Part shown: positions 8,525-19,573 of the stretch, piece after piece
How the letters are laid out: every line of letters starts with the position of its first letter
Position numbering within the stretch: the first letter of the stretch is position 1
From: Ulva prolifera
Lineage: Eukaryota; Chlorophyta; Ulvophyceae; Ulvales; Ulvaceae
Direction of reading: 5' to 3'
Assembly: GCA_023078555.1 (NCBI GenBank)
Contig: CM041203.1
Location: 3,949,981-4,013,980 of the forward strand
DNA length: 64,000 nucleotides
Translations under genes and position numbers: made by a program
The notes under the pieces: model-generated
The model's database searches: none
What the model saw: the letters and a program-made list of their open reading frames with translations, nothing else
What the model was told of the DNA's origin: nothing

Positions 8525-11500
8525 ATGGCGTCTACAGCGACTTTCGAATCTTTAGGGCTAGATTATCGTGTGCTAAGGAGCATTGAAAAGCGGCAACTTA
8601 AATCCCCAACTGCTGTACAAGTGGCCGTGATCGGAAAGGCACTAGAAGGGAAGGACATCGTCGCGCAGGCACACACAGGCAGCGGGAAGACTCTTGCTTA
8701 CCTGGCACCTGCAATTCAAGCCGTCTTACAACAAGAAGATACAAGTGCAGCATTTCAAGTGATAGTGCTCGTACCAACCAGTGAGCTTTGCGAGCAGGCG
8801 CGCGCGCGGCTTGGTCTTTCTGTAGTTATCTGACAGCGAGCGCCTGATGGCATACTTCCGCAGCAGTGTCCTCGCCTTGTAGGTTCGGAAGGAAGGTACA
8901 TCGATTGCCGTGCACTGTGGGGCAAACCTCCGAGCAACCGTGTTGACGAGCAACACAAAACAGCAGTCCAAGGAAATCTCCGTGAAAAGTTCGGGCCAAA
9001 TTGTGGTTGCCACCCCAGGCCGCCTTGCCGCCGCCCTTCACAGCAAGTTATTGTCTCCGGAACTGCTAGCAGCCAATTTGAAGGTGTGTGGCTGAGCTAA
9101 TACACGAACAGGCCTGCAAGCTCCCGTCATGCCCATGCTATTGGCAATAGTTACACACCTGTGAAACTCAGCTTGTATCCACAGACCAGGACGCTATATC
9201 TCTAGAGACTGCATAAATCACACAAGGAATAGCTCATGTCGGTCATAGAGCCGTCTGAGGGGTATCGTCAGGTGCACTCGCGGTTGAGCCAATTCCAGGA
9301 ATCGCAGCTGATCTATATGTAGTCCAGGAATCGCAGCTGATCCATATGTACACCTGCTGTGCGCCTTGCAGGTATTAGTTCTAGATGAGGCGGATCTCTT
9401 GTTGTCGTATGGATATGAGGCAGACCTACGCACCCTACAGCCCCTCGTTCCTCGTTCAGCGCAATGCATGCTCATGTCTGCAACAAAATCACCAGATGTA
9501 GACAGCCTGGCCAAATTGATGCTACACAATGCATGCCACCTCGACCTGTGTGCTGCCAGCACAACTGCCCCCAGCTCGGGACCTGCAATCCTGCACACAT
9601 TTGCCCTGGTCAGCACAGCCAACGACCGCTTGCTCAGTGTGCTCGCGCTGATTCGTTTGAATATGATTAAGAAGAAAGTGCTTCTGTTCACGAATTCTCC
9701 TGAGTCAGCATACCGTGTTCGCCTGCTGCTAGAGGCGTTTGGCATTCGCGCTGGCACCCTTGTGGCCACGCTCCCCCTGGCTTCTCGCCACAGCGCCATC
9801 GAGCAGTTCAATGCCGGCGCATTCGACGTGCTTGTTGCCAGTGAGGCTTCCGTCACCGCACGGGCAGCTCAAGACAGCAGTGGCGAGGACGTGGCAGAGT
9901 TCGGGGTTACCCGGGGCGTCGACTTCAAGGGCGTACGAACAGTTGTGAATGTGGAGACGCCGGTGGACATGACTGCGTATACACACAGGGTCGGCCGCAC
10001 GGGACGTGCGGGGACGGAAGGCCTTGCCATTACCATGATCGCCCCTGGTGATGAGGCATTCTTGGACACTCTCAAAGCGGAGATCCCGGTAGGTGTCCCA
10101 GCTCACATGTACACGCCACACATTGGCGATACTGCGTTTCAGGCGTTCCTTGTGCAAGTACAGATTCATTGCTCTGGCATACACACTACCATGGCATGAA
10201 CGGCAGTCTGCTTCCCATCAGGAAGCGGCACAACTATATGTAGAAGATTTATCCAGCTGCACATGTTCATGCAGCATGGTCCAGATGTGGTCTCAGGCCA
10301 GGTCTCAGCGTGTTGTGATGTGTTGTATTGCATGCCTAGTCCAAGGTGCACGTGTGCATGCTGTAAGTGTTGTGGGGCTTTAAAAGTCCTGGGCGGGTAT
10401 GTCAGCAAAGCTGTCCCATGCGCTGGCAAAGCTGGGCATATGAGATTCTGTCTTCAGCACGCGTGGCCTTAAGATCACGGACCCCGCTTCATGCGCATCC
10501 CATGGTCCGGAATTGAGTCATAACCATGCAACATCAAAGTTTGCATATTGCTGCATGGTCCATGCAGCATGAATGCACTGTGGCGGAGAGCAGTGACTGT
10601 CGAGTCAAGATAGAATTGCACCCTCATGCTACCAACATTGTCTTGAGTACATTCTTTGATGCACATGTTTCTCGTGGCGAGACATGCGAGCTGCACCTCT
10701 GTCATGAGGCATACTGAGAGGCCATGCTGTGGAATGGCATGGCCTGTACGTAGCACATCAACAACTGGTGCAGGCAGCTACCATAGCACACGATGTGACT
10801 TTGCAGACACCCATTATTAACGAAGAGGGCGCTTCAGGACTACAGCCACTGCGCCGGCTGAAACCTGACTCAGTCAATGCGCTGCGGTATCGTGCGGAGG
10901 GTGTGTTGCGGGGGCTGACAAAGAAGGCCGTGCAAGAAGCGAGAGCACAAGACCTGAAGCTGGAGGTCCTCAACTGTTCGAGGTTGCAGGTGCCGGAGCT
11001 GCCGATCTGGACATTCTTGTTTGTGCATTCGGAGGCAGCGGCGGTCACTGGACCGTCAGTGCTGGGCTATCTGCATCATTTGTACACATGCCTACAGGAG
11101 TTCTTTGAAGCGCACAAGGCTGATGCTGCTGCTCTCAAACACGACAAGCAGCTCACGAAGGAAGCGCGCCGAGTCAAGCACTTGCGACACATGCCTGACT
11201 ACTTAAGGTCTTCTTTAGGAGCAAGCACAAGTGTTGCTGCACACGGAGGTCAACGGTCTGTCAAACGGAGGTTACGACCTGACGATGACCCACTGAAGGT
11301 GCGGTTCACAGGCATTGGCTCATGGGCCAATTTGCAATTGCGAGATAGCACGAATCTGATTCTAAACAGACACAGAGATACTGCCTACAGAAGAAAGTGA
11401 TGTTTTCGAAGGAACAAGAGCTGACTGAGCTTGAAGTTCAAGCTCAGAAGGTGGCCAAGAAGATTGCAAGGAAGCAAGCCAAGGCAGCCGTTCCTGTATT

Positions 11501-11531
11501 CAAAAAGCAAAATGTGAGGAAACGAAGATGA
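8525..11531 (+). CDS. DDX56: ATP-dependent RNA helicase DDX56/DBP9
   Basis: Nucleolar DEAD-box helicase of 60S ribosomal subunit assembly. Proposed exons: 8525-8797, 8883-9083, 9372-10088, 10807-10989, 11098-11298 and 11391-11531, giving 571 residues, close to the family's 540-600. Seen: Q motif region FESLGLD...SPTAVQ, Walker A AHTGSGKT, VPTSELC (Ia), TPGRL, VLDEAD, MSAT, TRGVDFKGV, and HRVGRTGRAG (motif VI). The tail has the family's KKAVQEAR and HMPDYL signatures and ends in a Lys/Arg-rich stretch. All five introns are phase 0. Intron 1 would use a GC donor (CAG/GCGCGC). Intron 4 (108 nt) is open and a multiple of three. Exon 1's end is the least certain boundary, and a further exon inside the long fourth gap (10089-10806) cannot be excluded. 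Confidence 0.9.
9294..9351. repeat. 29-bp tandem duplication in DDX56 intron 2
   Basis: Two adjacent 29-bp units (9294-9322 and 9323-9351) differ at two positions. They end 20 bases upstream of the exon 3 acceptor and may include the branch-point region. Confidence 0.85.
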
Positions 11532-12281
11532 CTTTACCATTCATTTGCAGTGTACAGGGTGGCCCGAAACTGTCAGGACCTATGCCACGCGTACAGCGGA
11601 CTGCTAGTCATGTCAGGATGAATGCCATGTTGGGGTCCAAGACCAGTAACGAGAGTATAGAAGCCGTATGCGGGGTCTGTAGTATCGTGTCTGCGGAAGG
11701 GACCATGTCAGCTGAAGTCCGACGTGCGACGTGCGTCGCCTCCGACTTGCTTGACCCCACAGAACAGGAATCCGCGAGTACAAACGAGTCAGGATTGAAC
11801 GTGGAAGATGCAAATAAGGCTTACTTGCCGTGTTTCAGCACAGCTGCGTATCGATGGCTAATTTGGTTGACCTGTCGTCAAAGCTGTTTCGTACGATAGT
11901 TTCTGCATCTGGTATCCGAAGCACATCGTTTCTTTCTTCTTATTATCGTGGATGGTTGTCATGGTCCACAATGTAATCCCAGCGCAATTATGTTCTGACG
12001 GGCCAGAGTTGCGAAGGTTGTGAGAAAATGTCGATCAGTTCATGTACGGCTTCACCGATCGTTCGAGTCTGTCACGTGAGTCATGTACACTGGTCCGTGC
12101 ACAAACTGAAGCTGCGTACAAAACCGTGCACAGCGCCAACGCGGCGCAGGAATCTCCTGGACACTGCAGGCAACCGCGACCTTGAACCAAATGCGGCCAA
12201 CGCTTTGCGGAGCAAACCGCTGGTTTAACTCAACACATCAACATTGAGGATTATTCATTTTGATACGTTCCAAATTAAGCC
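11532..12281. other. Intergenic region between DDX56 and CGS
   Basis: No recognisable coding segment. Short open frames at 11528-11899 and 12028-12228 match nothing I know and lack splice context. It should contain the DDX56 3' UTR and the promoter and leader of the CGS gene. Confidence 0.45.
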
Positions 12282-13709
12282 ATGACTCCCGTGAAGTGCC
12301 AAGCCCGTGACTTGCCCGGCGCAGTGAGCGCGCGCTCTCGCAGATGCGGCGTGAACGGACTAACGACACGTAGTGCCCGATTCCATACGCATAGGCCAGC
12401 AACTCTGAAACCTGGGCTTTACACACCAGCTCGGTGTGCGGCTGCCATGCATGAATCGTCTCCGGCTATTAAAAGTGAAGATGGCAATGGTAATGGCAAT
12501 GGCAAAAGCCCCTCAGAGACCTTCTACGATCAATTTTCGGAAGCAACCTTAACCGTGCATGGAGGAGAGAGGTTAGGGCGGCCTCGTGTCAGCGACTGTT
12601 TGACGACGCCCATTTGCCAAACGTCGACGTATACGTTCCAAAACACCGAGGAGCTGATTGCGTACCAAGAGGGTCGTTACGGTTCATACGAGTACGGTAG
12701 GTATGGCAATCCGACGACAAGGGCAGCCGAAGAGAAAATTAGAATTCTTGAAGGTGCCGAAGATTGCTTGGTGTCGTCCTCAGGCATGTGCTCGGCGACC
12801 ACCATGCTGCTTTCGCTTGTGCCTGCCGGAGGACACATTGTCACAACGACCGACTGCTATCGGCGAACACGTCAATTCATCCAAACAGTTTTACCCAAGA
12901 TGGGCATTTCTGCCACAGTGATTGATCCTTCAGACCTGGGCGCTCTGGAGGAGGCACTGGAGAAGCATGACTGCTCCCTCTTTTTTTCTGAGTCCCCCAC
13001 AAATCCATACCTCCGATGCGTTGACATCCCAACCATCAAGGCGATGTGTGCTCCAACGGATTGCGTGGTCTGCATTGATTCGACTTTTGCGACTCCCATT
13101 AACCAACAGGCACTGGCTCTGGGTGCGGACCTCGTCATCCACTCCGCCACAAAATACATGGCAGGCCACAACGATGTGCTCGCTGGAGCAATTGCTGGCC
13201 GGCCTGACTTGGTTCAAGCTGTGCGCTCCATGCACAATGTGCTTGGCGGCGTTATCGACCCCCATGCCGCCTACCTCCTCCTGCGTGGACTCAAAACTCT
13301 TGACCTACGAGTCCAACGTCATAACCAGACAGCTCTGCGCCTTGCTAAAGCGCTGGAGGGACACCCCAAGGTGGAATGTGTCCATTACCCGGGACTTCCG
13401 TCCCACCCCGATCATGAGATTGCAGTGCAACAGATGAGTGGATATGGTGGGGTGATCAGCTTTGAGGTCAAGGGGGACCTGTGGGCTACAGCCAAGCTGC
13501 TTGACAACATGAAGCTACCATACATCGCGCCGTCGCTGGGCGGCGTGGAGTCCCTCATAGAGCAGCCCACCGTTGTGTCGTACTGGGACCAAGGGCCAGA
13601 GAAGCGCGCCGAGCTGGGTATCAAGGACAACCTTGTGCGCTACAGCACAGGTGTTGAAGCCTATGATGATGTTTGGGCTGATTTTGAGCAGGCCTTTGAC
13701 ACCCTTTAG
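12282..13709 (+). CDS. CGS1: Cystathionine gamma-synthase, plastid-targeted
   Basis: PLP enzyme of methionine synthesis joining O-phosphohomoserine (plants and algae) with cysteine to give cystathionine. The 475-residue ORF has no intron, unlike its neighbours. Residues 1 to about 75 are rich in Arg, Ser and Ala and poor in acids, like a chloroplast transit peptide, and end in a short Gly-Asn repeat. The Cys/Met-metabolism fold follows: TPICQTSTY, YEYGRYGNPT, SSSGMCSA, ESPTNPYL, DSTFATP, the PLP lysine K291 in SATKYMAGHND, and SLGGVESLIEQP near the end. The plant MTO1 autoregulatory peptide (RRNCSNIGVAQ-like) is not visible. Cystathionine gamma-lyase or methionine gamma-lyase are alternatives within the family, but the SATKYMAGHND context and the plastid leader favour CGS. 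Confidence 0.9.
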   Translation: MTPVKCQARDLPGAVSARSRRCGVNGLTTRSARFHTHRPATLKPGLYTPARCAAAMHESSPAIKSEDGNGNGNGKSPSETFYDQFSEATLTVHGGERLGRPRVSDCLTTPICQTSTYTFQNTEELIAYQEGRYGSYEYGRYGNPTTRAAEEKIRILEGAEDCLVSSSGMCSATTMLLSLVPAGGHIVTTTDCYRRTRQFIQTVLPKMGISATVIDPSDLGALEEALEKHDCSLFFSESPTNPYLRCVDIPTIKAMCAPTDCVVCIDSTFATPINQQALALGADLVIHSATKYMAGHNDVLAGAIAGRPDLVQAVRSMHNVLGGVIDPHAAYLLLRGLKTLDLRVQRHNQTALRLAKALEGHPKVECVHYPGLPSHPDHEIAVQQMSGYGGVISFEVKGDLWATAKLLDNMKLPYIAPSLGGVESLIEQPTVVSYWDQGPEKRAELGIKDNLVRYSTGVEAYDDVWADFEQAFDTL

Positions 13710-14094
13710 AGAGTGTAATGGAGTTCCCTGGTCTGATGTGGTATGCTCCACACGGCCTGTGATGCTGCCATGTGTGTATATCTGTGGCACGTAATGCGAT
13801 GAATGCAATGACTGACCTCATAAATTAGCGTTACATGGGCAGCCAATTTTGTGTTGTTAACAGGATCGTCTACAGACATCACTTGCAGTGGCATGCAGGG
13901 TTTCTCATGATATGGCTGTGGGCGTGCACATCTCAGCAAGTTTTGCATTTGTGGCTGCACGGTCTGGGGCACCTGCATTGCAGCAGCGGTAGTCCGTAGG
14001 CTCTTGCAGGTCCATGCTGGGGCTACTTTTTGGGACGGGGCAGTATCACCGGAAATCCCCCGGTAACCATAGCAAAAAGTGAATGTAATGCAGA
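13710..14094. other. CGS 3' UTR and intergenic region
   Basis: Nothing supported beyond the expected 3' UTR of the CGS gene and the promoter of the next gene. Short overlapping reading frames here have no recognisable similarity. Confidence 0.4.
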
Positions 14095-15514
14095 ATGCGT
14101 TTGGAGATTGAGGATTGCGAGCAGTGGTTTCAGCATCTGAGAGAAGCAGGTTAGTTTGTAGTCCATGCTTATTTATCGTGTATAATAAACATGATGATGA
14201 GAGGTGCAGCGGATGGCCAGATCCGCAGCAATTGTTTGATGCATTTCAGCCTTGCAGGTATTGTGTTTGGTAACAAGCTGGACTGTGCTGTTGCCAAAGG
14301 CCACATGGGAACTGCTGTTCTACAAGCCAAAGTCTGTATTATCAACGATTTGGGCAATAACGTTAGTTCTGTATGTCCCACCCTGTGGATACATATCTGC
14401 TGCATGAGTCTCAGGTGTGCATATATGACCAGTTACTATAGCTCGCGTATTACGTCCGACTGATAGTGCACATATGTCATTGTTTCTTCCGTGTTCATGT
14501 ATCTATTCATCAGCTCTCCACGTCATACATCACACCATAATGCGGCTGCTCGGGATGTGATGTCTGGTAATGACGTTAAGGTTATGGCGAGTCACTTTCA
14601 GATTTCCTGAAGTCATGGTATGTGAGGCATGCATATGGTCTGTCCCTACTTGAAACGTGTATGGACGCACATGATCGTTGTCACAGGAAGACTGTCTTAG
14701 TATGTGCTCCTCTGTGATAGTTCTGTGATAGGGGACGTGTGTCCCATTCTGACGTCAGGCTGAATCCGCTGGTATACATGGTTGGGTCATTGATGTGCCA
14801 TCAGCACATTGATCGGATGACAGGCAAGACATCTCCATCTCGATATATGTACATCATGGAAGTATGAATCCGCCGTGGTGGAAGAGTCAAATGATATCAT
14901 GTGATCATGGAACTCTCCGCAGCATGTCGTGAGGATGTGAAGGTGCACCAAGCAAGGCTGTACCACCGACGGTACTGAAGCTCATGCATGCAAGTTTTAC
15001 TGCCTCCAAATCAAGATCAACAGCAACACATCGTTTGTGGCAACAAAACATTGCCTTCGGCACGTTGTCATTGGATATCTGTTGTGCTCCCAGAGCAGCA
15101 GCCAAGATATTGTCATTCTACATCGGAGATTGGCTGAAACATACAATTCTCACCAATTTTCATCAGGGGTCCGCATACCGTCACAACCAGATGTCACATG
15201 CAGTTCGCAAAGTGGAAATGATCCGCGACTGCCCATCAACATCCCTACAACGTCTGTGTGGCGGCATCTGATTGTAAGTTGCATTCACATGCCATGCACC
15301 AGGATTTCTGTGCCTATGAATGCATGCCTGCTGCAAATTGGTGCTGGCACTAGATGTGCCACATCATCGTTGATGCCTTGTGCCCAGCCACAGCATCTTC
15401 TACATCTAGGCTTCTAATGGATATGATTAAGGCATAAACGCAACTACGCAGATTTGGCTCTTCCACATGTTTGGAATACCCGCTGCCCGTGGGTGCGAGA
15501 GTGCTGGCTGTTGA
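14095..15514 (+). CDS. Hypothetical protein, four-exon gene model
   Basis: Unrecognised. Exons 14095-14149, 14258-14361, 14995-15273 and 15452-15514 join in frame to about 166 residues, beginning MRLEIEDCEQWFQHL and ending RGCESAGC. Donors are GTTAGT (both early introns) and a consensus GTAAGT after exon 3. Acceptors are GCAG and CGCAG, except exon 3, where an AAG acceptor is needed and is suspicious. The 633-nt second intron may hide another exon. Composition is mixed, with a Cys- and Ser-rich centre and a Trp/Phe-rich tail. No transmembrane span or known motif is seen. Support comes only from phase-consistent splicing and sustained open frame. Confidence 0.45.
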
Positions 15515-15541
15515 TTTCGATTACACATACGTAGACCGTCG

Positions 15542-16138
15542 TTACTGGCACCTCTTGCAGCAAGGAGTCGTAGAATGTTCAGTTTTGTCTTCCTGTTTGC
15601 TAAATGTCCGGACGGCGAAGCTCTTGGCCAGGTCACCCGCCGTGTGATCGTACACACTCTGTGCAAGTGCTGGAAGCGATATGTAGCTGATAAGCGATGA
15701 AATAGAAAACTCGGAGATGAAATACGAAAAATCAATACTTGTAGCCCCCTTTGTGAGCGAAGCTTGCGATACATAAAAGCCAGCACTCACATATCGCGAG
15801 CGAAGCGAGTGCCGAGATAACACACGCGGTCCGCTTGCCTCTGCCGCGGTAGTGCCGCTTCAGTGGGGTGTTGACGTAGCAGCTGGAGCGAACAGCATCG
15901 TTGTCGTGACGCTGCGGAGAGCATCAGAGATGGGATGCCCCAAGAAGTCCGGGCTGCCTGGCCAAAAGAGTACAGAATTCCAAGCCGTAATCGCATAGCT
16001 GAAACAGAAAACTGCTACTGGCTGTTGCAATCGCTTATTTAGAGATGGTACTAAAAGCCTAGGAAATCCGCTCCTGTGGACAGAGTCTGTGCATGCAGAC
16101 GCTGCTGTGGACAGCCGGAACACCACTAGCCACAGCAC
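15542..16138 (-). CDS. Possible small minus-strand gene, uncertain
   Basis: One minus-strand frame is open from 16138 to its stop at 15542 apart from a single in-frame TGA at about 15860. The C-terminal part contains a hydrophobic stretch (SISSLISYISLPALA) and ends in a Cys/Lys-rich tail. A GTGAGT donor-like site lies at about 15795, so the TGA may fall in an intron. It would end 28 bp from the plus-strand gene at 15514 and start 157 bp from RPA3. No family is recognised and it could be chance. Confidence 0.2.
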
Positions 16139-16295
16139 TCCCTCTCAGGCCGCGCCGGCCTGCACGCTGCAGCGCTGGCCAATATCCAGAAGCAGTTGAT
16201 ACCAGCCGTATTCCATCTATTCTTCATCTTCTCCGCTCTGCCGAGTGCACGCTTCATCTTCCTGGTTCAAAATCAGCGCTGACAGCTGATCAACG

Positions 16296-16835
16296 ATGCA
16301 ACAAAACGGCCTACCACCAGCCCCGTTCGTAAACGGCGAGCTTTTGCCCAGATATGCGCAGACTAACAGTCCTGTGAGAATTATCGGATGTCTTATTGAC
16401 GAAAATGCCTCCGAGGTCACGATCAGGACGTCCGACAACATGAGCGTGACTGTGCGTTTCACGCTCGTCACCGGTCAATGCGCTCTATCACTGCATCTGA
16501 CTTGATAATCAGTCTTGCCGATGTAGGTGATTCGCCAGCATGGTGGCCAGCCGTATGGGAGATCCGAGGTGGTCGAGGTGATGGGACTCGTAACAGGTCC
16601 TAATTGTATCAATGAAATCGGACATGTTGATATTGTACAACCTCAAGGCAAAGAGTTCAGTGCGTCTTCACTTCACGCCTGGTCGTAATTGGCAGCACGG
16701 TGTATGGCGTTGCTTTGTCTGACTGGATCACGCGATGAATACTACGTCCATCTAACATCGTGTCTACCCACAGATATGGCGAATTATGACAAGATGGTTC
16801 ATTTCGCAGCAAGTCAAACTGGCGTGTTTACATAG
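16296..16835 (+). CDS. RPA3: Replication protein A 14-kDa subunit
   Basis: Small OB-fold subunit of the RPA heterotrimer, which binds single-stranded DNA in replication, repair and recombination. Three exons, 16296-16451, 16527-16659 and 16774-16835, join in frame (phases 0 and 1) to 116 residues, the normal family length. Seen: the family's N-terminal APFVNGELLPRY, strand core VRIIGCLID, the EVVEVMGLV strand matching plant EVIGIA, and a C-terminal helix MANYDKMVHFAASQTGVFT corresponding to the trimerisation helix. The third exon is only 62 nt, and I placed it by matching this helix. Donors are GTGCGT and GTGCGT, acceptors TGTAG and CACAG. The ATG at 16296 aligns with plant RPA3 starts. Confidence 0.85.
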
Positions 16836-17000
16836 GAATTGGATCTGCAGTCTTGGCAAGATCACACCCAGTTGCCCCAGTTACTCCAGACCCACTTGCC
16901 ACATGATGCGATGTTGTTTTGGGCACTCCTCTCGTTGTGGTGACGGGCAGAGGCAAACCCTGACCCATGCCTCTTTCCCGATTAAGTATGTGCGCAGAAG

Positions 17001-17675
17001 ATGATGCTTCGTGAGGGGACTGCTGTTGTTTCCATGCGGGGACTGCAAGTGGGTCTGCACGACCATTGTGTCTCCTTGGGATCTAATGGCTGATGACTTC
17101 CGCGTTTGTGTGATGAGGCGAAATTCTTTGGAACTGGAAGTGGAAATGGCATGGCTGCGCGATCAAGGCTGGCACTTCCATGTGCTTGTAATCTGGTCCT
17201 TGGTGTACGGCCGGACAAAACGAAGCACAATCGACTTCAATGAAGTGCCGCTCTGTGGCCCTGATTTGTGGTCTGTGACTTCAAGTTTGCGCTGGCCTGT
17301 CTCACCCCAGCATGGCCATATGCTCCAGCTTTTTTGGATACTTCATTTTGGCTTCTGTGGTGTTGTAGATCTCTCAGATTGCTTGAATCTAGCTGGTGTT
17401 AGACCACCTGTCGAATATGTCATATAATTAAAGCCTCTGACACTGCTGATCACTGCACTGCCTTGGCTGTATGTCAATGCGTAGGTCGTCTTGTAACAGA
17501 TGCTGAAGATGTTGCTGATGATGAAGTGTCTGACTTCGTGCTGTTGCGTTTTGATCAGGTGAGATCAGCCATCAAATTACGGCCCAGAGCCACTGTACGC
17601 TTTGAGCGTGCAGCTAGCCCGGCTTCTAGTGTACTCGTGACAGAAAGTGAATGTGAGGCGACCGTCCGTGTGTGA
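17001..17675 (+). CDS. Small hypothetical protein, two exons
   Basis: Unrecognised. Exons 17001-17052 and 17485-17675 join in phase 1 through a GTCTGC donor and CGTAG acceptor to give 80 residues. The product is acidic in the middle (DAEDVADDEVSDF), then basic (RSAIKLRPRATVRFER). Upstream exons between RPA3 (ends 16835) and 17001 cannot be excluded. A longer open frame at 17011-17427 overlaps in another frame and ends without a useful donor, so it was not preferred. Confidence 0.35.
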
Positions 17676-18452
17676 CACGTCTCCTGTGCGAGTCGAACAT
17701 TGACAGACAGCATTCCCTGCTTCAAACATATCCGTCCTATGTTGTGAGATGTGCAACCCTGCAGTGGTGTGCTGTCTTCATGTCTTGCATGCACTGCTGT
17801 TTGCAAGATTCCCATGAACAGCAGATCGGGGAAACTTGTGCGAAGCGTCACCCAGCTTCGGGAGGGGACCATTGGCGCGCGTGCAAGTTGGAGTCAATCG
17901 TTTCTCCTCGTACTATGGCAGACCAAGCTGTCTTGTAGCCAAGCCTGCTGATAACAGGGTGCAAGCCTCTAGCAACATTCAGTGTAGATTTGCACACTAA
18001 AGCGGTATATGTAAATCTCTGGACCCGTGCAATGTGAAGGCTGTGTACTTCCTTAACGCTTAGCGAGAAGGACGTCCTGTTGAAGTGGCAAGTGCCCGAT
18101 ACAGATGCTGCAGCTGCCTGCTTCCAACGATGCGGAGCCGTGCCCTTATTCCTCGATCTCCTTCGAAGCAATCTCTGCTCCTGCTGTGTGGCCGTTTGTC
18201 TCGCGGCTGTGCACTGCAGGCTACTGTATACTGGTCCATCCGGGGCACAAACCACTCATAGCCACGGACACCTTTCGGCATAGCACGCCCAGGCGCGCCT
18301 GTGTATCTTCCGCCCGTGGCGGCAGGCGATGATTCGTCAGGGGGCGTCACTGCAGCTGGCATAAACTTATAAATGCACATAATCATGCCTGATTGGGTGC
18401 GATAGGTCACTTTCTTCGGTCGAGCGTCACGAAAATATAGCGTGAATCAACA
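17676..18452. other. Intergenic region upstream of LSM7
   Basis: No supported gene. Minus-strand open frames at 17848-18410 overlap each other in different frames and show no family features. The last few hundred bases should include the LSM7 promoter. Confidence 0.4.
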
Positions 18453-18944
18453 ATGTCAGCGCCAGCTAGGAAAGAGAGTATATTGGACCTGAAGCTACTG
18501 ATTGAAAAACGCATACACGTGAAGCTTGCAGGGGGCAGAGAGGGTAACCATCACCCCACAAGTGCCTGTATTTGCCGGTGCACAACTTGCTTGGCGTCTT
18601 GAAAATACTCACCAACGCTGACCACGACATGTAGTTGAAGGGAAATTAAAGGGCTTTGATCAGCTGCTAAATCTTGTTCTCGACGACTGTATTGAGTTCT
18701 TACAAGGTGCGGTTGAAAGTCAAGTTCAAAAGATCATGTATCTTCACTGGTTTCTGGACTCAATTGCGCCGAGACGATAATTTTGAATTCCGTGTCTCTT
18801 GCAGATCCCAACGACCCGAGCGTTATCACCGATGAACAGAGGCAGCTGGGCCTGATCATGGCTCGAGGCACAGCAGTCACAGTCATCAACCCATGCGATG
18901 GCACGATAGAACTGCAATCCAACCCGTTCATCGTCAATGAATGA
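18453..18944 (+). CDS. LSM7: U6 snRNA-associated Sm-like protein LSm7
   Basis: Subunit of the LSm1-7 ring (cytoplasmic mRNA decapping) and the LSm2-8 ring (nuclear U6 snRNA). Three exons, 18453-18543, 18635-18706 and 18805-18944, join in phase 1 at both junctions to 100 residues, typical for LSm7. Seen: N-terminal KESILDLKLLIEKRIHVKL, Sm1 motif GGRE...GKLKGFDQLLNLVLDD with the conserved FDQLLNLVLD, and Sm2 motif LGLIMARGTAVTVI, whose ARG matches the family's CRG. The C-terminus IELQSNPFIVNE matches the family's NPF ending. Acceptors are TGTAG and TGCAG. No exon exceeds 140 nt, so the gene is invisible to simple ORF calling. Confidence 0.93.
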
Positions 18945-19573
18945 TCACGTGGTTGTCGTGCTGATGGTCGAGTAGACCTGATCACGGCAAAGAGGTTATT
19001 CCAGCATTGTCCAGCTCCGTCCCTATAGATCTTGTTGCTTCGGCGATACCCACGCTACATGAAGGGTAGCACAATGTATTTTTGAACAATGTGCAGAAGG
19101 CTCTGCAATGTTTCATGCACGCACCTTGAGTTTTCAGTTCACCACGACTGCCTGCGCCGCTTCAGGCACTGACTATCACCATTGCTCATGTAAAGACGTA
19201 TAGCACACCCGACACACGGACCTGGTGACAACACTCTGACAAATTTGGGTAGCATTATGTGTTCCCCAGTCCGATGTGTGTGTCTGCAGATAGCCAACAG
19301 CCATGCATCACTCCAGTGCACGACCATGTACCACATTTGTCTGAACACACACATGCAAGGCTGGGTGCAGCACAGCCTTGTGCAAAGCCACCGATTACAC
19401 TGTCTGACTGTATATCATCACATGGGCAGGCAGAGTCTTTGCGCCGTTCCATGTATAATGGCCATATATTATATGGCGCCGAGCCACATATTATACAAAA
19501 GGCCCAAAGGTGACAGCACCGAGCGGGCCGACTTGATGGCCTGCGATCGGCGAGAGGTCGTCATATCGAACTG
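18945..19573. other. Intergenic region downstream of LSM7
   Basis: LSM7 3' UTR and spacer. I see no gene. Open frames at 19139-19570 have low-information composition and conflict between strands. Confidence 0.4.

Noticed and set aside
16786..17427. Open frames at 16786-17004 and 17011-17427 as separate genes
   Set aside because: The first overlaps the third RPA3 exon in another frame. The second lacks motifs and conflicts with the phase-consistent small two-exon model.
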